NCBI RefSeq assembly: GCF_003096075.1
Contig: NZ_CP015449.1
Span: 248,001-312,000, forward strand
DNA from: Dietzia lutea
GTDB taxonomy: Bacteria; Actinomycetota; Actinomycetes; Mycobacteriales; Mycobacteriaceae
Reading direction: 5' to 3'
Length of the DNA: 64,000 nucleotides
Under the pieces are notes generated by a model. That model was given only the letters and a program-made list of their open reading frames with translations. It was not told the origin of the DNA and searched no databases. Positions 8,564 to 17,655 of this stretch are shown here, piece after piece. The position numbers were made by a program, and so were the translations under genes. Numbering within the stretch: the first letter of the stretch is position 1; every line of letters begins with the position of its first letter.

Positions 8564-9793
8564 GTGGGCGCTGCCGGTGTCATCGGTGGGTGGTTCGAAC
8601 CGTCCGACGAGGTCGGACGGGCGTGGGACGAGGCCGAGGCGATCCTTCGCGCCTGCGATGACCTGAATGCGGTGATGGCCGCCATCCACGACGCCGACTC
8701 TCCGGTCGAGGCACGCCGTGCCCTCAAGCGCGACTTCGGCTTCACGGGACGCCAGGCCGTGCTGTTGCTCACGCTGCCGGTGCTGTCGTTCACCCGCTCG
8801 GAACGTGAGCGGCTGGCCGGCGGTCGCCGCGCCCGGTTGGAGCTCCTGGCGGACGTCACCGGCGTGCTGCCCGCGGTCTCCGCGGACGGCGGTGTCCCGG
8901 AGTCGGCGCCCGCCGCCTCGGAACCCGCCGCCGCGGAGCTCGCCCACGCGGAATCCGCTCATGCAGCACCGCCTCCCGCAGAATGGGACCCCGCTGCTGC
9001 TGCCCCCGCAGGGCCCGGCGACGAGTGGAACGCCGAGTTCGACGGCGCGCTCGCCCGGATCAGTGGTGCGATGGCCGCGTCGTGGGGCGACGCCGCCCCG
9101 GATCCGGCTCCCGCGGACGATCCCGCCGCGCCCCGCGAACCGGCGCCCACCGCTACCGCCCCGGCGGGGCCCTCCCGACCAGGGCGGCGGTCGGCGGCCG
9201 TCGAGCAGGAGGCGTCGGCGGTCCTGGACGAGCAGATCGGCGAGCTGTGCGACGCGCTCGCGGAGCTCCTCCGGGTGCCCGCTCCGGCGCCGACGGTGGT
9301 GGCGGTGGACGACCCGCGCAGCTCGGAAAGTCCGAGTGGGGTCTTACTGGACGGGTCCGGCGTGGATGACGAGACCGGCATCCGCACCCTGCTGTGGCAT
9401 CTGCGGCGCACGGGGCTGGATTCGGTGGAGGGCCTACTGCCGTTCGCGGAGCCGCTGACCACCGAGCGCGGCTTCGACGCGCAGGCGGCGCGGTACGAGG
9501 ACGCGATGGGTGCGGGCGTCCTCGGGTTCGAGCCGGGAGGCGACGCGACCTGGGCCGGGCGGTTGTGGCCGATCGCCGAGCGGAGCGGGTTCGGCTACGC
9601 GGTGTCGTACCGGGGCGGCCCCGACGCCGGCTCGGTGTGGGCGTACGGCGGCGGGGAGCCGCTGCACCGGCTGTGGGATTCCGTCGTGGACCTGCTGGTG
9701 GAGCTGTACCAGGCGTTCACGGCGGGAGCGCCGTGCGACTCCGCGCTGGCGGCGGTCGCCGGCGGAAGGGTGGTGTGGAGCAACCTCGGCTGA
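8564..9793 (+). CDS. Uncharacterised protein with an N-terminal GyrA-arm-like segment
   Basis: A 409-aa protein starting at GTG after a G7 run. Residues about 15-85 (AEAILRACDDLNAVMAAIHD, then EARRALKRDFGFTGRQAVLL) resemble the coiled-coil arm of DNA gyrase A/topoisomerase IV, where a long helix is followed by a FGLSEIQA-like turn. Residues 95-225 are an Ala/Pro-rich, probably disordered linker. Residues about 225-409 form a second folded-looking domain with LLWHLRRTGLDSVEGLLPF, YAVSYRGGPDAGSVWAYGGG and a C-terminal helix. There is no gyrase catalytic tyrosine domain. A TAGGAT -10-like box near 8510 may serve it. Function is unknown; the gyrase resemblance may be only local. Confidence 0.6.
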   Translation: MGAAGVIGGWFEPSDEVGRAWDEAEAILRACDDLNAVMAAIHDADSPVEARRALKRDFGFTGRQAVLLLTLPVLSFTRSERERLAGGRRARLELLADVTGVLPAVSADGGVPESAPAASEPAAAELAHAESAHAAPPPAEWDPAAAAPAGPGDEWNAEFDGALARISGAMAASWGDAAPDPAPADDPAAPREPAPTATAPAGPSRPGRRSAAVEQEASAVLDEQIGELCDALAELLRVPAPAPTVVAVDDPRSSESPSGVLLDGSGVDDETGIRTLLWHLRRTGLDSVEGLLPFAEPLTTERGFDAQAARYEDAMGAGVLGFEPGGDATWAGRLWPIAERSGFGYAVSYRGGPDAGSVWAYGGGEPLHRLWDSVVDLLVELYQAFTAGAPCDSALAAVAGGRVVWSNLG

Positions 9794-9834
9794 GGCCCTG
9801 CCGCACGGCCGCCTCAGGCGGGGCGCCGCACGAC

Positions 9835-12800
9835 TCAGCCGAGGTCGCGCGCCACGACCGTCGGACGGGCTCCTCGGCAGAAGACCAGCTCGATCCGCGA
9901 GACGATCCTGCTGGTGGGGCCACCGAGGAGGTCGGCGTACGCGCACAACTGCAGCAGGTACTCGTCGACGGTGTCGGTGGTGACGGCGACGTCGGTCTTG
10001 TAGTCGATGATCGACAGCGATCCGTCGTCCTCCTGCACCACGAGGTCGACGACACCGTCCACCGCCGCCTGCGTCCCGTCCGCCGTGGTCAGGGTTCCGG
10101 CGGCGGGCAACTCGGCCCAGTGCGTCCTGCTCGCCGCTCGCCTGACGGGCTCGGAGGTCAGCGCGGTGCGCGCGACCGAGACCATCTCGGCGACCGCCTC
10201 GGGATTGCGGCTGCCCTGCAGGCCACCGCCCAGTCCGAGGGCGACCAGCTGGTCGGCCGCCCACCGATCCCAGTCCGCCATCGCGGAGTCCGGGTCGGCA
10301 GCCGGTCCGAGCAGGCGACTGAGATCGGTGTGCTCCGCCAGGTGGTGCACGGCGGTGCCGACGTCGGGCCCGGAGGCGACCGGTGTGTACCTCGGCCTGG
10401 GCGGCAGCTCCTCCGGCCGGGCCGGGGCCGGTGCGAACCTCTCCCGCAGCGCGGCGGCCAGCTGCTGGGGGAGGGACGGCTGGCGCTCGACGTCCTCGTC
10501 TCCTGGTGCGGCGTCCACCGCGTCGGGGTGCACGATCCGCGTCGCCGACCAGCCCGCACGCTCGGCGGACCGGGCCGCGATCTCGCGGGTGCGCTCGGTC
10601 CACCCGGCCTCGTCGGGCACGTCGACCTCCGGCGCGGCCGCCGCCTCGAGCAGGTTCTCGCCGTACTCCACCAGCGCGGGCGCGTCGGGCACCTCGACGA
10701 TCGACCCGAGCAGCGATCCCCACAGCTTCTTGGGGGTCTTCTTCTGGGTCAGCACGTACCCGTGCCCCGAGACCGCCAGCCGGCTCTCGGCGCGGGTGGT
10801 GGCCACGTAGAGCAGACGGATCCGCTCGGCCAGCGAGTGCTCGGCCTCGCGCGCGGCGGCGCGGCGGAAGGCCGGATCGCGGACGATCGTCGAGAACGAC
10901 GCCGCGGGTCGCGGCGGCTCGTCCTGTGTCCAGAGGAGGCGGGACCGGTCATCGGGCCACTTACGGCTCATGCCGGCGAGCACGACCATCGGGTACTCGA
11001 GACCCTTGGACGCGTGGATGGTGGTGATGCGCACCGCGTCGACGCCGATCTCGGGGATCGCGGCCTCGGGCACGCGGGCGTCCTCGGCGGTCAGGGCCAT
11101 CGCCCAGTCGGCGTACTCCCGCAGGTCGGCGCGGGCGGGATCGGCTGCGGACTCCTCCCACTGCCACGCGTGCTCGATCACGAACCGGATCCGCCGCCAC
11201 AGGTCGCGCCGCCTGGGGGACTCGGCGACGGACTCGAAGACCATCCGGTCGTGGACGAGCCTCTCGAGGAGTTCGCCCGGCCGCCTGGTGGACCGGCCGA
11301 GGGCCGAGAGGTACCGCATGCCCTCGGCGACCGGCGAGGCCGCGAGGTCATCAGGGGCGGGCGCGGTGAGTGTCCAGCCGCCGCCACCGGCGCGCCAGCG
11401 CAACAGGTCGTCGTCACCGCATCCGAACAGGGGTGAGCGCAGCGCGCCCACGAGTGACGCCTCGTCGGCGGAGTTCGCCACGGCGCGGACGGCCAGCAGG
11501 AGGTCGCGGATCTCCGGCGTCCCGTAGACGATCGAGGACGCCTCGGTCCGGAAGTCGATCCCGGCGTGATCGAGGCAGGTCTCGAGCATGGGCAGCGATC
11601 CGCGCGAGGGCAGGAGGATCGCGATGTCACCGAGGCGAAGGGGGGTCTGCTCACCGTTCTTCGACTCATGGGTCCATCCTTCGCGGATGGCGGTGACGAT
11701 CACGCGGGCCACGTCCGCGGCCTCGATCCAGTGACGGGTGTGGTCGTCACTCGCCTCCGGCGGGCAGTGCGGGGGGACGTCCTCGGTGCGGAAGACGAAC
11801 GGACGCGGCCCGTGGGCCGGGTCGTACTCGGGGCGGCCGGGCGCGGGCTCCAGAGGGCGGTACTCGGGTTGGACGCCGTCTGTCGCGGTGAGGACCTCGG
11901 AGAACACGTCGTTGACCCAGTCGAGCACGGCGCGCGAGCAGCGGAAGTTGGTGCTCAGCCTCTCCACCTCGACCCCGCTCGTGGCACCGCCGTCCCCTCC
12001 CCGGGCGCGCAGGTACGTCGCGATGTCCGCTCGTCGGAAGCGGTAGATGGACTGCTTGGGATCGCCGACGGTGAACAGGCGCCCGGGCTCCGTCCCCGAT
12101 CCTCCCGGCCCGGAGGTGAGCAGCTCGGCCAGGTCCAACTGGATGGGGTCGGTGTCCTGGAACTCGTCGATGAGGATCCGCTGGTAGCGCTCCCGCACCC
12201 GCTCGCGGACGGCGTCGTTCCGGAGCAGGTCGCGGGCCAGTACCAGCTGATCGTGGAACTGGAGCGTCCCGTGGCGGCGCCGCTCGTCGGCATGCCGGCG
12301 GACGACGGGGATCAGCGCGTCCAGGACGAGGGCGATACGTGGACGCCAGTGCGCGGCGAGGACCTCACCGCACAGCTCCGGTAGCTTCTTGATCTCCTCC
12401 TTGATGGAGTCGAGCACGTCCTTCCCGCCCCAGCTGGCGCCCTTGCCGCCGCGCCCGACTCCCACCGGCTTCGCGAGGAGCTCGACCCAGGTGGGGGACG
12501 CGGCCGGATCGGTGGTCGCGGCCTCGAGACTCTCCAGCCACGCCTGGTGCTTGCCGAGGGTCTCGTAGAACAGGTCCGTCTCGTCCCGGCACGAGTCCCG
12601 CCACCCCACGATCGAGCCGATGGCGGCGACGACCTCCGACAGGTCCGGTGACGCGGACAGCTCGGAGGGGCCCGCATAGAGCGGTTCCGTGGGGAGGCGG
12701 TCCCAGTCGCGGTGCAGGGCCACGACGACCTCGCGGAAGGCCAGGGGGCCGACGCCGGCGTCGAGCATGTCGTCGACGGCCCGCGCCAGGTTGCCCGACC

Positions 12801-13257
12801 GCTCCGCCGTCGGACCGTTGCCGAACAGGACGGTGGCGCACTCCTGCCACAGCGCCTCCACGGCCGCGGCCTCGGCGGTGTCCTGTTGGGCGGTCACCCG
12901 CGGCGGGATCCCGGCCTCGAGCGGGTTCTCGGACAGCAGGCGCAGCGCGAAGGAGTGCAGTGTCCCGATCGCGGCCGTGTCGAGCCCGGCCAGGGCCTCG
13001 TCCGCGCGGGCGTCACCCTCCGCGCGCCGCTCCACCAGGTGCACGCGCAGCCGGTCGCGCAGCTCGGCGGCCGCCTTTTCGGTGAACGTGATGGCGGCGA
13101 TCCGGTCGATCGGCACCGCGTCGTCCAGCAGGAGGGTGCTGAGACGGCGGACGAGGGCGTACGTCTTGCCGGTCCCGGCTCCCGCCTCGACGAACAGGGT
13201 GGCGGCAGTGTCGGTCTCGACGCGGTCGCGGGCGGCCTGGTCGGGGAGCTGGCTCAT
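9835..13257 (-). CDS. AddA-like UvrD-family helicase with C-terminal RecB nuclease domain
   Basis: A 1140-aa SF1A DNA helicase-nuclease, probably acting on double-strand ends with the product of the gene upstream. Helicase motifs: Walker A EAGAGTGKT near residue 25, ITFTEKAAAELRDR, motif II DEFQDTDPIQ near 360, motif III GDPKQSIYRFR, and motif VI LYVATTRAESRLAVSG near 810. The C-terminus carries a PD-(D/E)XK nuclease: VDGVVDL then SLSIIDYKTD near 1078-1085. Its ATG overlaps the TGA of the upstream nuclease gene by 4 bases, so the pair is translationally coupled. Domain order matches AddA rather than a simple UvrD. The mycobacterial AdnA/AdnB pair differs in that both subunits keep helicase motifs. 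It is the last gene of the minus-strand run. Confidence 0.85.
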   Translation of the reverse strand: MSQLPDQAARDRVETDTAATLFVEAGAGTGKTYALVRRLSTLLLDDAVPIDRIAAITFTEKAAAELRDRLRVHLVERRAEGDARADEALAGLDTAAIGTLHSFALRLLSENPLEAGIPPRVTAQQDTAEAAAVEALWQECATVLFGNGPTAERSGNLARAVDDMLDAGVGPLAFREVVVALHRDWDRLPTEPLYAGPSELSASPDLSEVVAAIGSIVGWRDSCRDETDLFYETLGKHQAWLESLEAATTDPAASPTWVELLAKPVGVGRGGKGASWGGKDVLDSIKEEIKKLPELCGEVLAAHWRPRIALVLDALIPVVRRHADERRRHGTLQFHDQLVLARDLLRNDAVRERVRERYQRILIDEFQDTDPIQLDLAELLTSGPGGSGTEPGRLFTVGDPKQSIYRFRRADIATYLRARGGDGGATSGVEVERLSTNFRCSRAVLDWVNDVFSEVLTATDGVQPEYRPLEPAPGRPEYDPAHGPRPFVFRTEDVPPHCPPEASDDHTRHWIEAADVARVIVTAIREGWTHESKNGEQTPLRLGDIAILLPSRGSLPMLETCLDHAGIDFRTEASSIVYGTPEIRDLLLAVRAVANSADEASLVGALRSPLFGCGDDDLLRWRAGGGGWTLTAPAPDDLAASPVAEGMRYLSALGRSTRRPGELLERLVHDRMVFESVAESPRRRDLWRRIRFVIEHAWQWEESAADPARADLREYADWAMALTAEDARVPEAAIPEIGVDAVRITTIHASKGLEYPMVVLAGMSRKWPDDRSRLLWTQDEPPRPAASFSTIVRDPAFRRAAAREAEHSLAERIRLLYVATTRAESRLAVSGHGYVLTQKKTPKKLWGSLLGSIVEVPDAPALVEYGENLLEAAAAPEVDVPDEAGWTERTREIAARSAERAGWSATRIVHPDAVDAAPGDEDVERQPSLPQQLAAALRERFAPAPARPEELPPRPRYTPVASGPDVGTAVHHLAEHTDLSRLLGPAADPDSAMADWDRWAADQLVALGLGGGLQGSRNPEAVAEMVSVARTALTSEPVRRAASRTHWAELPAAGTLTTADGTQAAVDGVVDLVVQEDDGSLSIIDYKTDVAVTTDTVDEYLLQLCAYADLLGGPTSRIVSRIELVFCRGARPTVVARDLG

Positions 13258-16196
13258 GAGGACGTCTCCGATTCGGATTCGGTGGTCACCGCGGCGATCA
13301 GGCCCGCGAATGCGCGATGGGACGACACCGGTTCGGTGAGTGACAGCTTCTCCCATGCGCGGTCCAGCTCGTCGCCGCCGAGCAGGTTCGCCAGATCGCG
13401 CGAGGAGCCCCGGCCGCCCTTGAGCGGGAACCACCCGCGCTGGAGGGCGTCGATGAGGTGACCGACGTCCGCGCGGACGCGGTCCATGACGTCCTCGGTG
13501 ATGTCGAGCGAGATCTGCTCGAACTCCCCCCGCTCGGTGCAGTACCAGTACCGGGCCCCGCTCACCGGTGCCCGCCCGGCGGACTGTGCGGCCGCGGCGT
13601 AGAGCGGCAGCTGGAAGCGGGTGCCGCGGAGGGTGGGATCGTCCGCGGTCGGGCGGGCCTCCGCCTCGGGAGGCTTACCCGTCTTGTAGTCGGTGACGCG
13701 CTGCGTCCCAGCGCGTATGTCGAGTCGGTCGATCGACCCGGCCAGGAGCACGGTCGCCGTGCCGGTGGATGTGGACACCTCGAACGGGATCTCGACGACC
13801 GAGCCGTCGCCGTCCGACCGCCCGAACCCGAGTTCCGTCGCGGCCGGCCGCCAGCCGGACTCGAAGTCGGCGTTGTCCTCGGCGAACCACCGGTCGAGCT
13901 CGGCGGCGAGCATCATCTCGCGTCGGCGCCACAGCGAGGCGACCAGGCCGGGGGAGGCGGCGATCGCGGCCTCGCACTCCCGCCGCAGGGCCGCCATGAG
14001 CAGGTCCCGGTCCGGCCCGGAACCGCTCTCGATCCGGGCGGAGACGTACCGCTGGAGGATCGCGTGGACCAGGTCACCGTAGTCGCGCAGGTCCATCTCG
14101 ATGTCCGCCGCCGGATCGTCGAGCGTGCGCACCCGCAGGACGGTGGAGAGGAAGAACAGGTAGGGGCTCTGGGCCCAGTCCTCGAGCCGGGTGGGGGAGA
14201 GGGGCTGTTCGAGGACGGTGAGCAGGTCGGCGGCCGACGACACGTCGCCCGTGAACCGGGTGAACCGGCCCTGTCGGCGGTCGCGGCGCATCTCGTGGGC
14301 GGCCGCGAGCAGCGCGGGGGCGTCGGGGCGCGTGCGCCACCCGCCGGCGGCGAGGTCCCGGATCCGCAGTTCCGTCCGGGTGGCCGGATCGGTCCCCAGG
14401 GCCGCGGGCGGAGCCAGGACCCCGTCGACGAACGAGGACACGCCGATCACGGCGGGACACCCGGCCACGTCCTCCTGCCAGCGGGTGGCGTGGACGGGCG
14501 AGCCGACGAGCCGGGAGAGCGTGGGGAGCAGCCAGCGGGACGGGATCCGGTCCCCACCGCCGCGCATCGAACCGCGGGGGAACGAGCACAGCCGGCGCTC
14601 GGAGCCGGCGGCCAGCGCGAGCTGGAGGACGCGGTAACGCTCGTCGAGCACCTCCGCCGACGGGGGTTCGACGGATCCCTCCGGCAGCAGCGGGTCGGGC
14701 GCGTGGAGGACGGGCAGCAGCCCCTCGGCCATCCCCACCACGCAGACCGTGTCCAGGTCGCGGCCCACGGCGTCGTCGATCGGCCCGAGGGCCACGCCCG
14801 CGCCCTCCTCGCCGACCCGGTCGCCCACCGGATCGAGACGGGCGGTGACGGCGCCCGCCACGCGGTCCCGGGTGATGGCGGGCGCGATGGCGTCGAGGTC
14901 GGCCAGGGCGCCGACCACCGCGAGGACCGCAGCGCGGTCCGGGCCCTGCCGGAAGGCCGCCGTGACCAGGCCGCGCACCGCGTCGGCGGCCTCCGTCCAG
15001 GTCCGGGCGGCGTCGACCGCGGCCAGCCCGGACCGGATGAGGCGGATCAACCGCAGCAGGGCCGCCGCGGCCGCGCGGTCCGACTCGCCCAGCACCCCCG
15101 ACTCGCCCGACGCCTCCGGCTCGGTGCGCAGGTGCTCGTCCAGCCGGTCCCAGTCGCCGCCGCCGATCACCGGGAAACGGGTGCGGGTGAGGGTCTCGAG
15201 GCGCCGGGACGAGACGGCGGCCCCCGCGTCGTCGAGGGGGGTGACCGAGCCCTCGGCGATGATCGACAGCAGCTCCGCCCGCGGCATCACCGACGTGTCC
15301 AGGCGCAGCAGGCGCACCAGCGACCGGCCGGCGGGGGAGCGACCCAACGTCGAGTCGGAGGGCCCGTACACGGCGATCCCCGCCTCGGCGAACGCCCGGT
15401 GGAGCAGGCGCAGGTAGGGGTCCGGGGACGGGTAGTAGACGCCGATCCGGTGGCCGGGGACCCCCTCGGCCAGGCGGGAGCGGACGAAGCGGACCACCGC
15501 CCGCACCTCGTCGTCCGAGTCCGACGCGTGCAGGACGTGGGTCCCGGTGACCGCCTCCGCGGACGCGGGCTCCGCCGCGGAGGCCAGATGGTCCGACCCG
15601 GTGCCGGCGACGGGCGTCACGCCGCGTTCGGCGAGCGCGACCCGCAGCCTCCGCTCGGCGTGCGTGCCCCGCAGCGGCGCGGCGAGCACGACCCGGCCCA
15701 GGTCGTCCAACCGCGCCAGCGCGGTGGTCACCGCCTCGTACTGCGTGTAGTAGGCGCCGCCCGTCATCTCGTGCGCCTCGCCGGCGAGGCGGAGCACCTC
15801 GGAGTGCAGCGGCGTGTCGGCGGTGACCGACCCGGGCTCGACGGTCCCCAGGCGCAGGCACGCTCGGGCCACCGCCTGCCCGGTGACGGGCTCGGCGGCC
15901 ACGGCGGCCAGGCGGCCCGGATCCGCGTCGAGCGCCTTGTCCACCGCGGCGGCCAGGAGCGGGAACGGCACCGCGGCCCGCGGGGCGAGCACCGGGGCGG
16001 ACAGCTCGTCGACGACCTGGGCGGCGGTCCGGACCGCCACGTTGACGGCGCCGCCGGACAGGGCCAATGCGCGGACCAGGTCCCGGGCGGCCCCGAACGA
16101 CGGCACGATCACGGTGATCCGGCCGAGCGGATCGGCCGCCCGGAGGCGGCGGACCTCGGCGACGAGGGCGGAGGGATGAGCCTGGGATCCGGTCAC
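13254..16196 (-). CDS. AddB-like PD-(D/E)XK nuclease subunit
   Basis: A 980-aa partner of the helicase downstream. The C-terminal RecB-type nuclease is clear: GSIDRLDI, then VTDYKTGK near residue 834 and FQLPLYAAAAQ. The N-terminal half follows the helicase-like fold of AddB (ITVIVPSFGAARDLVRAL, VVLAAPLRG, HVLHASDSDDEVRAVVRF) but has no Walker A GxxGKT, so it should not hydrolyse ATP. The family's iron-sulfur cysteine in SPSRLE...CPYRYFL is serine here (SPTRLEDWAQSPYLFFL), and I see no matching C-terminal cysteines, so the Fe-S cluster is probably absent. Start GTG at 16196 was chosen because family similarity begins there; 35 bases separate it from the TetR stop. Confidence 0.8.
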   Translation of the reverse strand: MTGSQAHPSALVAEVRRLRAADPLGRITVIVPSFGAARDLVRALALSGGAVNVAVRTAAQVVDELSAPVLAPRAAVPFPLLAAAVDKALDADPGRLAAVAAEPVTGQAVARACLRLGTVEPGSVTADTPLHSEVLRLAGEAHEMTGGAYYTQYEAVTTALARLDDLGRVVLAAPLRGTHAERRLRVALAERGVTPVAGTGSDHLASAAEPASAEAVTGTHVLHASDSDDEVRAVVRFVRSRLAEGVPGHRIGVYYPSPDPYLRLLHRAFAEAGIAVYGPSDSTLGRSPAGRSLVRLLRLDTSVMPRAELLSIIAEGSVTPLDDAGAAVSSRRLETLTRTRFPVIGGGDWDRLDEHLRTEPEASGESGVLGESDRAAAAALLRLIRLIRSGLAAVDAARTWTEAADAVRGLVTAAFRQGPDRAAVLAVVGALADLDAIAPAITRDRVAGAVTARLDPVGDRVGEEGAGVALGPIDDAVGRDLDTVCVVGMAEGLLPVLHAPDPLLPEGSVEPPSAEVLDERYRVLQLALAAGSERRLCSFPRGSMRGGGDRIPSRWLLPTLSRLVGSPVHATRWQEDVAGCPAVIGVSSFVDGVLAPPAALGTDPATRTELRIRDLAAGGWRTRPDAPALLAAAHEMRRDRRQGRFTRFTGDVSSAADLLTVLEQPLSPTRLEDWAQSPYLFFLSTVLRVRTLDDPAADIEMDLRDYGDLVHAILQRYVSARIESGSGPDRDLLMAALRRECEAAIAASPGLVASLWRRREMMLAAELDRWFAEDNADFESGWRPAATELGFGRSDGDGSVVEIPFEVSTSTGTATVLLAGSIDRLDIRAGTQRVTDYKTGKPPEAEARPTADDPTLRGTRFQLPLYAAAAQSAGRAPVSGARYWYCTERGEFEQISLDITEDVMDRVRADVGHLIDALQRGWFPLKGGRGSSRDLANLLGGDELDRAWEKLSLTEPVSSHRAFAGLIAAVTTESESETSS

Positions 16197-16231
16197 ACCG
16201 CCATGGTGCACCACGGGTCCGACACCGCCGC

Positions 16232-16825
16232 TCACCCGAGTTCGACCGCCCGGGCCGCGGCCCGACCCCACCGTGCCGCGTCGACGGGGACCGACGGGTG
16301 GTCCTGGCGGTGCGCGATCACCGCCTCGACCACGCGGAACGGCAGGTCCAGGGCCGGATCGTCGGCGTCGAGGTCGGGGCGGCACAGGGCGACGAGCTCG
16401 CGGTAGATCTCCCGGAGTGCCGAGCGCGCGTCCCGGAACTCCGCGAACTCGTCGCCCGCGACCTCGGGCAGCACGTAGAGCATCCCGACGTTCCACCGCG
16501 AGGCGAGGAGGCCCTCGACGTCGAGGGTCGCCAGCGTCAGCAGGGTCTCGCGCGGATCCCCGCCCCCGGCGCGGAGCCGGCGGGCGTGCTCGAGCGCCGG
16601 GGCCACCGTCGCGTCGAGCAGCGCACAGAGGATCGCGGCCTTGGTGGGGAAGTGTGTGTAGAGGGACGCCTGACGGAGTCCGACGGCGTCCGCGATGGCC
16701 CGGGTGGAGGTGGCCGTGTACCCGCGGGTGGTGAACAGCTCCGCCGCGGCGTCGAGGATCTCGTCGGCCGGGGTGGCCCCTGGGCGCCGCCGGTCCACGA
16801 GGCGCGGTCGGCCGGGCGAGTACAT
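16232..16825 (-). CDS. TetR-family transcriptional regulator
   Basis: A 197-aa TetR/AcrR protein. The N-terminal HTH is standard: EILDAAAELFTTRGYTATSTRAIADAVGLRQASLYTHF, residues about 20-60, then a helical ligand domain. Its ATG shares one base with the stop of the Fic gene (TGATG), so it is coupled to that gene. Position between Fic/nucleotidyltransferase and the nuclease-helicase pair suggests it controls this run, but no operator was identified and its ligand is unknown. Confidence 0.88.
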   Translation of the reverse strand: MYSPGRPRLVDRRRPGATPADEILDAAAELFTTRGYTATSTRAIADAVGLRQASLYTHFPTKAAILCALLDATVAPALEHARRLRAGGGDPRETLLTLATLDVEGLLASRWNVGMLYVLPEVAGDEFAEFRDARSALREIYRELVALCRPDLDADDPALDLPFRVVEAVIAHRQDHPSVPVDAARWGRAAARAVELG

Positions 16826-17655
16826 CAGGGAGTCCTCCGGGTCGGGGTCCGGTCCATCGTGACACTGCCGTCGATCGTCACACGGAGGAACTCGAACCGG
16901 TGCGCCGTGGGATCGACGGAGCGGCGGGGCGGGGTGGGCATGGAGGACACGGCGGCCTGCACCCACATCTCGCGCGTGGTCCGGGCGAAGTCCAGGTCGA
17001 GGCCGTGAGCGCGCGCGGCGAGCGTCGCGGCCACTGCGGCCGCGCGGCCGTTGCCCTCGCGGAACGGGTGCACGTGGTTGAACCGCGCGTACCAGTCGGC
17101 CAGCGCCAGGGCGACGACCGTCCGGCGGGACGCGGCCGCCGGCGCGGAGGCCAGCGCGTCGGCGACGATCCGCGAGGGCCGCTCGAGGGGCGCGACGAGG
17201 GCCGGGACGCGGGACGCGGGCGCGAACACGGATCCCTGCCTGCTGAGGTCGACGATGCGTGGCCGTCCGGCCCAGGCGTAGACGTCCCCGAACAGCGCGG
17301 CGTGGACGTCGGACACCGTCTCCGGGGCGGGCCCGGGGGCGCGCAGGAGTCGGGCCCCGGCGGCGACGACGAGCAGGGCCTCCGCCCGCGCGAGAGCCCC
17401 GGCCGAGGTGATCCCGAGGGAGTTCTCCAACACCCGCGTCCCCCGGTAGAGGTAGGGGGCGCGACGGGCCAGGACCCGCGGCCCGGGTCGCCGGCGGGCC
17501 TCCGCGGGTATCGCCTCCAGGACGCGGAGGCGGATCAGGCGACCGGAGACGCCCCGGTCGACGAGTCCGAGCACCTCGTCGTCGTCGTCCCCGGGGCCCC
17601 ATCCCTCGAGCGCGGATACCGCGAGCATCGCCGCGGTGGCCGGGTGGCGCGTCAT
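16825..17655 (-). CDS. Fic/Doc-family protein with an altered active-site motif
   Basis: A 276-aa Fic-domain protein; such enzymes transfer AMP or another phosphate-containing group to protein hydroxyls. The family blocks are YRGTRVLENSLGITSAGALARAE (res 70-92), LFGDVYAWAGRPRIVDLSRQGS (121-142) and HPFREGNGRAAA (196-207). The canonical motif is HxFx(D/E)GNGRxxR; here the second arginine, which normally helps hold ATP phosphates, is Ala207. His196 and the first Arg204 are kept. I see no clear (S/T)xxxE(G/N) inhibitory helix. It overlaps the upstream nucleotidyltransferase gene by 4 bases and the downstream TetR gene by 1. It may be a toxin-like AMPylase, an enzyme with a different donor, or inactive. 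Confidence 0.82.
   Translation of the reverse strand: MTRHPATAAMLAVSALEGWGPGDDDDEVLGLVDRGVSGRLIRLRVLEAIPAEARRRPGPRVLARRAPYLYRGTRVLENSLGITSAGALARAEALLVVAAGARLLRAPGPAPETVSDVHAALFGDVYAWAGRPRIVDLSRQGSVFAPASRVPALVAPLERPSRIVADALASAPAAASRRTVVALALADWYARFNHVHPFREGNGRAAAVAATLAARAHGLDLDFARTTREMWVQAAVSSMPTPPRRSVDPTAHRFEFLRVTIDGSVTMDRTPTRRTP

Noticed and set aside
13458-16406. Very long open frame (982 codons) antisense to the AddB-like gene
   Set aside because: It is Arg/Gly/Gln-rich and mirrors the codon bias of the real gene, as usual in high-GC DNA.
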